DNA of 64,000 bases from the NCBI GenBank assembly GCA_942492965.1, contig OW818656.1, forward strand, positions 2,728,001 through 2,792,000. The letters run 5' to 3'. The notes under the pieces are model-generated. The model was not told the origin of the DNA, made no database searches, and was given only the letters and a program-made list of their open reading frames with translations. The stretch's first letter is position 1. Every line of letters starts with the position of its first letter. Shown here one piece after another: positions 57,698 through 64,000 of this stretch. The stretch comes from Sphingosinicella sp942492965 (GTDB taxonomy: Bacteria > Pseudomonadota > Alphaproteobacteria > Sphingomonadales > Sphingomonadaceae). The position numbers and the translations under genes are program-made.

Positions 57698-57739
57698 CCC
57701 CTATATGGGTGTTGCCGCCCTCGGGCGGCTATGGCGATA

Positions 57740-58030
57740 AATGATGCCGTGAAATAGGTACAGCGGACCCGGGGGCGGTACCCGGCGGCTCCACCAGTTT
57801 CGCCGGGCAGGCTAAAACGGCCTGTCCGGACATGGGGCCGAACTAGGATCGACGTGTGCTGAAAGACGGTTTTCTTTGCCCGGCCTGAATGCGCCGTAAA
57901 ACCGTTCAAAACCTACAAATGCCAACGATAACGAGGCATTCGCGATCGCCGCGTAACTAAAGCCCTTCGGGGAATAGGTTACAAAGCTTAGCGCGGTTCG
58001 GGCCGCACCGGGCAACAGAAGCGGACACCA
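57740..58030 (+). ncRNA. ssrA: Transfer-messenger RNA, permuted two-piece form
   Basis: tmRNA rescues stalled ribosomes and tags the broken protein for proteolysis. The gene is circularly permuted: the acceptor piece comes first and ends CGGCTCCACCA at 57796, and the messenger piece begins GGGGCCG at 57834. These form the 7-bp acceptor stem (GGGGCCG/CGGCTCC) only when the two RNAs pair. The T-arm-like part is CCGGG-GGCGGTA-CCCGG. The tag frame at 57921-57956 reads ANDNEAFAIAA then TAA, a proper degradation tag. The segment 57797-57833 is the excised spacer. Outer ends are approximate. This form is typical of alphaproteobacteria. sspB, whose product recognises the tag, is the next gene. Confidence 0.95.
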
Positions 58031-58065
58031 GCGGCACGGGGAGCGCCGGGCAACAGAAGCTCCCC
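58003..58065 (+). repeat. Twin hairpins with the same 14-nt loop at the 3' end of ssrA
   Basis: Hairpin 1: CCGC (58003-58006), loop ACCGGGCAACAGAA, GCGG (58021-58024). Hairpin 2: GGGGAGC (58038-58044), loop GCCGGGCAACAGAA, GCTCCCC (58059-58065). The loops match at 13 of 14 bases while the stems differ completely. The first is probably part of the tmRNA; the second lies at or beyond its 3' end. Confidence 0.7.
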
Positions 58066-58146
58066 ACCTTTACGCTTCATCGGAAGACAGGCTTGACCGC
58101 GCCGCGGCGCCGCGCCACCAAGTGCCCTTACGACAAAGAGGGCCGC

Positions 58147-58616
58147 ATGAACGCCGAAACACCGGAAAGTCTGATCCCGTATGACGAGATCGTGCAGGAT
58201 GCGCTGCGCGGCGTCGTGTACGGCGTTCTGAAACGGGTGGAGACCGAGGGCGGCCTGCCCGGCAACCACCATTTCTATATCGCCTTCAAGACCACCGCGC
58301 CCGGCGTCGAGATGCCGGTGCACCTGCGCCAGCGCTATCCCGACGAAATGACGATCGTCATCCAGCACCGCTACTGGGAGCTGAAGGTTGATCGCGAGCA
58401 CTTCGAGATCGGCCTTTCGTTCAATCAGGTGCCGACCAAGCTTTCGATTCCCTACGCGGCGATCACCGGCTTCCACGACCCTTCCGTGGAGTTCGCGCTG
58501 CAGTTTCCGACGCCCGAGGGCATCACACCACCCGCACCGGAGCCTGAGCCCGAGCCCACGCCGCCCGAAAGCGGCGACGGCTCGAACGTGGTGACGCTCG
58601 ACGCCTTTCGGAAGAA

Positions 58617-58620
<4 letters not shown>
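58147..58620 (+). CDS. sspB: ClpXP adaptor SspB, alphaproteobacterial type
   Basis: SspB delivers tmRNA-tagged proteins to the ClpXP protease. The 157-residue protein has the SspB fold (YDEIVQDALRGVVYGVLKRV, HHFYIAFKTTAPGVEMP, FEIGLSFNQVPTKLSIPYAAI), a Pro/Glu-rich linker (about 122-143) and a C-terminal ClpX-binding tail (SNVVTLDAFRKK). The ATG at 58147 has AGAGG 6 nt upstream. It follows ssrA directly, so tag and tag-reader genes are adjacent, and its stop overlaps the fumC start by 4 nt. Confidence 0.95.
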
Positions 58621-60004
<1,384 letters not shown>

Positions 60005-60008
<4 letters not shown>

Positions 60009-62632
60009 GCGGCGCGCTCTTCGCTCTCTGCGGCGCCTGAAGTATACGCCTCGTCGTAGTGGATGCCGAAGCGGTCTTCCTCCACCCACCGCACGATGCC
60101 GGAGCGGGGCTGCTGGCCTTCCACGAAGGTCGTGACCAGATCGTCCGGCTTCGGCAGCCAGCGCGCCTCGAACATCGCGCCCGTATCTGAGGTGTTGCGC
60201 AGCCGGGCGCTGCGCCTGCGGCCGTTGTGCAGGATCGTCGCGCGCCGCAGCATGGCGATGCGGCGGGGACGGTTCGATTTCATGCCGTTCGGCGCGATCG
60301 GCGCTTCGGAGCGCGCAAGGATGCCCGCCTCGGCCCAGGGCACAGCCTTGCCGAAGATGAAGCCCTGAACCTGCGTACAGCCGATGCGGCGGATGATATC
60401 GAGGTCGTCGTGCGTCTCGACGCCCTCGGCCGTGGTGATCATGCCGAGACTGTCGGCGAGCGCGACGATCGCCCTCACGATCGCAGCCTTCTGCCCGCCG
60501 CGCTCGGCGGCGCCGGACACGAACGAGCGGTCGATCTTGATCTTCTTGAAGGGCGCCTTGGTGAGATAGGAGAAACCCGAATAGCCGGTGCCGAAATCGT
60601 CGAGCGTCAGCCGCACGCCGATCGCGCCGAGGCGTTGCAGCGTGGCGCGTGTCGTGGGGTTTTCCTCGAGGAAGACGCTTTCGGTGATCTCCAGCTCCAG
60701 CCGCTCGGGCGCGAGACCGGCCTGCGCGAGCGCGTTGATCACCAGCGTCGGCAATTCCGGGTTCGTCACCTGGATCGGCGAGAGGTTGACGGCGATGCCG
60801 ATGGGCTCGGGCCATTTCGCCGCCACCATGCAGGCGTTCCGCAGCACCCATTCGCCGATGCCGTCGATAAGGCCGGTTTCCTCGGCAATCGGAATGAAGG
60901 TCGCCGGAGAGATTTCGCCGTGGCGCGGATGGTGCCAGCGCACCAGCGCTTCGAAGCCGACGAGCGTTTCGCTCGCCGTTTCGACGATCGGCTGGAAATT
61001 GAGCGACAGCCCGTTGCTGACGAGCGCGCCGCGCAGGTCGTTTTCGATCTGCCGCCGCGTCTCGGCATTGCGATGCATCCCGCCCTCGTAGAAGCGGTGC
61101 TTGCCGCGCCCGTCCGATTTCGCCGCATAAAGCGCGAGGTCGGCGTTCCGCATCAGCGCCTCGACGCTGTGGCCGTTGTCGGGGCCGATGGCGATGCCGA
61201 CGCTGGCGCCGATGATGATGCGGTGGCCGTCCACCGTGTAGGGCGCGGACAGATAGTCGATGATGCGCTGGGCGAAGGCGGAAAGCCCGGCCAGCGTTTC
61301 GGCATCGCGCACGACGACCGCGAACTCGTCGCCGCCGAGCCGCCCCACGCGGCCGTCCGCGCCGACGAGCGTGCCGAGCCGGTCGGCGACCTGTTCGAGC
61401 AGTTTGTCGCCCACTGGATGGCCGAGCGTGTCGTTCACCGATTTGAAGCGGTCGAGATCGAGCAGCAGCAGCGCGCAGCGCTGCGGCACGACGCCGCCGT
61501 GGCTGAGAAGCGCGGTTTCCAGCGTCTCGCGGATGGTGATGCGGTTCGCAAGGCCGGTGAGCGGATCGAAGCGCGCGAGACGCATGGCGCGGTCTTCGGA
61601 TCGGCGCACATCGGTGAGATCGCCGCCGATCCCCGTGAAGCCTTCGAAATGGCCGTGCTGGCTGTAGATCGGCGTGCCCGCGATCGACCACCACTGGATG
61701 CCGAGCGGGAACAGCACGGGAATCACCACGTCGTGAAACGGCAGCTTGCCCTGCAGGTGGAATTCCAGCGTCCGCAGCGAGGTTGCCGCCTCGTCCGGGT
61801 CTTCCACCTCAAGCGAGATGATGTTCCCAAGTGGGCGCCCGATCAGCAGGTCGTTCGTGGTGCCGTGCGCCGCGCCGAACGAGGGCGAGATATAGGTGAT
61901 CCGGCCGTCGGCGTCGGTTTCCCAGAACCAGCCGCTGCCGCAGGTCTCGAATGTCGCGCAGAGCCTGCGCACGCGCTGTTCGCCGAGATCGCGCATCGAT
62001 CCCTCGACGCGCTCGATGAGCGTGCGCCGCCCGGCGAGGTAGAGCGTGAGCGCGCCCGACAGCACGACGACCGCCGCGGCGGACGAGGCGAAGCCATCGA
62101 GCCGGGTGACGAGCGTGACTGCGAACGCGACCATATAGGCCATCGCCGCGAGCGGCATCGGCGAGAGGGCGACAATGCCGAGCACGAGCATCGAAATAGA
62201 GAGAACGAGCGCGAACGGTATGTCGCTGATGACCGGAAGCGTGCTCCAAAGAAGCCCCGCCGCGGCGCTCAGCGTCACGAGACCGCGCGCCGTATCGGCG
62301 ACCTCACCCGCCTTCGGCTGGGCTTCACGCAGCCCGAACACCGCGAACAACGTCGTCAGCACGCCGCCCGCCGCAAGCCATGCGCCCTGGATCGAGGCGG
62401 TGAGCGGTACGTGCCACAGCGTGACGCCCGCCCAGATCAGCGCGCCGATCGCCGCGAACAGCGGAACCGTGGGGCGGAGATCAAGCAGCTGCCGGTGCGT
62501 GTTGGCAATCTCGGTGCGCGAGCCGAGGCGCGGCAGCGCGATGCCAGCCAGCCAGTTCCGGGGCTCGCGAAGGTTCGCGGCGGGATCGGCGCCCACGGTT
62601 TCGCGGATCGGTTTGGCGGGGCGGCTGCGCAT
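60005..62632 (-). CDS. Membrane GGDEF-EAL-PilZ c-di-GMP protein
   Basis: An 875-residue signalling protein: about five hydrophobic segments (about 45-200), a PAS domain (about 215-340, GSGWFWETDADGRITYISPSF), GGDEF (about 350-510, with RLGGDEFAVVV), EAL (about 525-770, with FEALVRWHHP, ITESVFLEENP and DDFGTGYSGFSYL intact) and a C-terminal PilZ domain (about 785-865, NGRRRSARLRNTSDTGAMF). Both catalytic motifs look active, so it may make and break c-di-GMP, with PilZ sensing it. No RxxD inhibition site precedes GGDEF. ATG 62632 lies 1 nt after the stop of the next cyclase gene, so the two are co-translated. Confidence 0.9.
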
Positions 62633-62633
62633 C

Positions 62634-64000
62634 TCAGGCCGCCGTCGCAACAGCCGTGCCGGGCCCGGTGGCGGCGACGTGCCGATCGCGCCCGGTCCTC
62701 TTGGCCTCGTAGAGTGCCGTATCGGCGTGCCTGTAGACCTGCCGCCAAGTGCGGTCGTCGGCGATGATGCCCGATGCGGAGCCGATGCTGACGGTGATGC
62801 GGACGCCATCTGTCATCGGTGTTGCGCGGAAGGCGCGGAGGATCGTTCCGGCGGTGTCGTCGCGCTCGCTGAAGGGCACGATGAGCGCGAATTCCTCGCC
62901 GCCGAGGCGGCCGACGACCGCGCCCGCCGGGGAGACGCTCTCGATCAGCCGTGAGGCCTCGCGCAGCACACGGTCGCCGAATTCGTGCCCGAAACCGTCG
63001 TTGACGGTCTTGAAGTGATCGATGTCGATCAGCAGCAGACGCGACTTCAGCTTGCCTTTGCCGCTGCGGCGGATGCCGTATTCGATAAAGGCGCGGCGGT
63101 TGAGAAGTCCGGTCAGCGCGTCGGTTTCGGCAAGGTAGGTCAGTTCGATCTCGCGAGCGCGCGCTTCGTCGCGCTCGGCACGAATGTTGGAGATGCGGTA
63201 GGCGATGCCGATCATGCTCAGCACGCATTCAAGGCACATCGCGTAGAAATAGCTGTCTTCGATGAACGCGCTTGTTTCCATGAAGCCGAGCGCGACGAGG
63301 ATGCGGGCGAAGGCCCCGGCAAGCGGCACGGCCCAGGCCACCGTGTAGATGAGGATGATGCGGCTGCCCCGACGCCACGCGATGATCGCCATCGGGAAGA
63401 TCAGCGCCATCGTAACCGCGCCGAGGATGTTCACCACGGCGAGCGGGACATGAAGCAGTGCCGGCGCCTGGAACAGCGTGATGAGCGCGATGACGCCCGC
63501 GCCGACCTGCAATGTCGCGAGCATGATGCCGGTGATCGCCAGCCGCATGTGCACGGTGCCGCGCTCCAGCAGCGTGATCGTGAAAACGACCGCGAACCAC
63601 AGCATCACGGGCAAAACGGCCTCTGCGGCGACATTGCCGAGCATGGGCGGCAATCCTGCGGGAAGCATCCGCATCAGGATGCCGGATGCGGCAAGGCCGT
63701 AAAGCAGGGTCGCGGCGGTCATGCCGCAGTAGAAGAAGAGGAAGGCGTAGCGCAGCCAGACAAGCAGCACGAGATTGAAGAACAAGGTGGCGAAGATCAC
63801 GCCGCCGAACAGGCCATAAATCAGAGATTGTCTCTCGATTTCAATGGCTTCCACCCGGGGGGTCTCCACCGCTGGACGAACGAATGCGCCGCGCGGATCG
63901 ACGACTTTCTCGGCGTGCAGCGCGATGGTTTCGATCGTTCCCGCCCGCCACGGGATGCGCAGCCGGAACATGCCGCCGAGTTCCGTGTGGCTCGCGGCGG
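62634..64000 (-). CDS. 7TM diguanylate cyclase (7TMR-DISM type), N-terminus beyond the window
   Basis: A diguanylate cyclase cut by the right edge; 455 codons are visible and the frame stays open to 64000. The visible part starts with the end of an extracytoplasmic sensor domain, then seven hydrophobic segments (from IYGLFGGVIFATLFFNLVLL), a short coiled coil (AERDEARAREIELTYLAETD) and a GGDEF domain with RLGGEEFALIV. The arrangement matches 7TMR-DISM receptors with a DISMED2-like sensor. ATG 63971 is in frame but probably internal. Followed by the GGDEF-EAL-PilZ gene in the same operon. Confidence 0.87.
   Translation of the reverse strand, partial: AASHTELGGMFRLRIPWRAGTIETIALHAEKVVDPRGAFVRPAVETPRVEAIEIERQSLIYGLFGGVIFATLFFNLVLLVWLRYAFLFFYCGMTAATLLYGLAASGILMRMLPAGLPPMLGNVAAEAVLPVMLWFAVVFTITLLERGTVHMRLAITGIMLATLQVGAGVIALITLFQAPALLHVPLAVVNILGAVTMALIFPMAIIAWRRGSRIILIYTVAWAVPLAGAFARILVALGFMETSAFIEDSYFYAMCLECVLSMIGIAYRISNIRAERDEARAREIELTYLAETDALTGLLNRRAFIEYGIRRSGKGKLKSRLLLIDIDHFKTVNDGFGHEFGDRVLREASRLIESVSPAGAVVGRLGGEEFALIVPFSERDDTAGTILRAFRATPMTDGVRITVSIGSASGIIADDRTWRQVYRHADTALYEAKRTGRDRHVAATGPGTAVATAA

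Noticed and set aside
60227..62767. 846-codon plus-strand frame across the GGDEF-EAL gene
   Set aside because: Shadow frame; the minus strand carries intact PAS, GGDEF, EAL and PilZ motifs.

Overview
The window is a GC-rich alphaproteobacterial chromosome segment, most likely from the order Sphingomonadales. This rests on a permuted two-piece tmRNA gene next to an alpha-type SspB, DUF1465 and HspQ genes, an L21 with a long Ala/Lys-rich tail, a TonB-dependent receptor tied to a catabolic cluster, and the order tRNA-Trp / secE / nusG / rplK / rplA. Coding density is very high and many neighbours overlap by 1-4 nt. No rRNA, CRISPR array, integrase or insertion sequence was seen.

Layout. 1-1342 (minus): start of a secreted protein, a zinc-peptidase-like protein and a PCu(A)C copper chaperone. 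1473-7002 (plus): candidate heat-shock promoter, dnaK (with a one-base frameshift), dnaJ, a GST, a DUF2157 membrane protein and a GDYXXLXY protein. 17908-6999 (minus): a 13-gene, nearly gapless run, GNAT-obgE-proB-proA-LLM oxidoreductase-nadD-rsfS-rlmH-envC-like-ctpA-deacetylase-dsbB-coq7. 18031-19277 (minus): rpmA, rplU, hspQ. 19364-32170: an accessory-looking catabolic island with an FAD amino-acid oxidase, HyuB and HyuA (minus), a TonB-dependent receptor and an ornithine-cyclodeaminase-like protein (plus), a cytochrome P450 (minus), an Lrp regulator and a MalT-like LuxR regulator (plus). 32208-36351: tRNA-Tyr, a membrane protein, rlmB, a NYN/LOTUS protein, a VOC protein, DUF1465 and an Hsp20 gene behind a ROSE-type RNA thermometer. 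36406-40360 (minus): otsB-GH15-otsA. 40462-44864 (plus): tRNA-Trp, secE, nusG, rplK, rplA, then a foreign-looking insert (53-nt perfect palindrome, ribbon-helix-helix gene, tiny membrane peptide), then rplJ and rplL. 44940-47295: an AI-2E family permease and an MFS transporter. 47378-56042: promoter, leader hairpin, rpoB and rpoC. 56190-60008: small membrane protein, glycosyltransferase, permuted ssrA, sspB, fumC. 60005-64000 (minus): two c-di-GMP signalling proteins.

How it works together. Most of the window is housekeeping: transcription and translation (rpoBC, nusG, secE, ribosomal proteins, rlmB, rlmH, rsfS, obgE, two tRNAs), protein quality control (dnaK/dnaJ, hspQ, Hsp20, ssrA beside the sspB adaptor that presents tagged proteins to ClpXP, ctpA, dsbB), proline and NAD synthesis, ubiquinone and trehalose. 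The parts that could hold undescribed biology are (i) the 19.3-32.2 kb island, which I read as uptake and ATP-driven opening of a cyclic amide (hydantoin or lactam) followed by amine oxidation, with a pair of GGGGATNACCC repeats in its central divergent promoter; and (ii) the insert between rplA and rplJ. Secondary points are the hairpin in the rpoB leader, the twin identical-loop hairpins beside ssrA, several non-ATG starts with good ribosome binding sites, and the dnaK frameshift.
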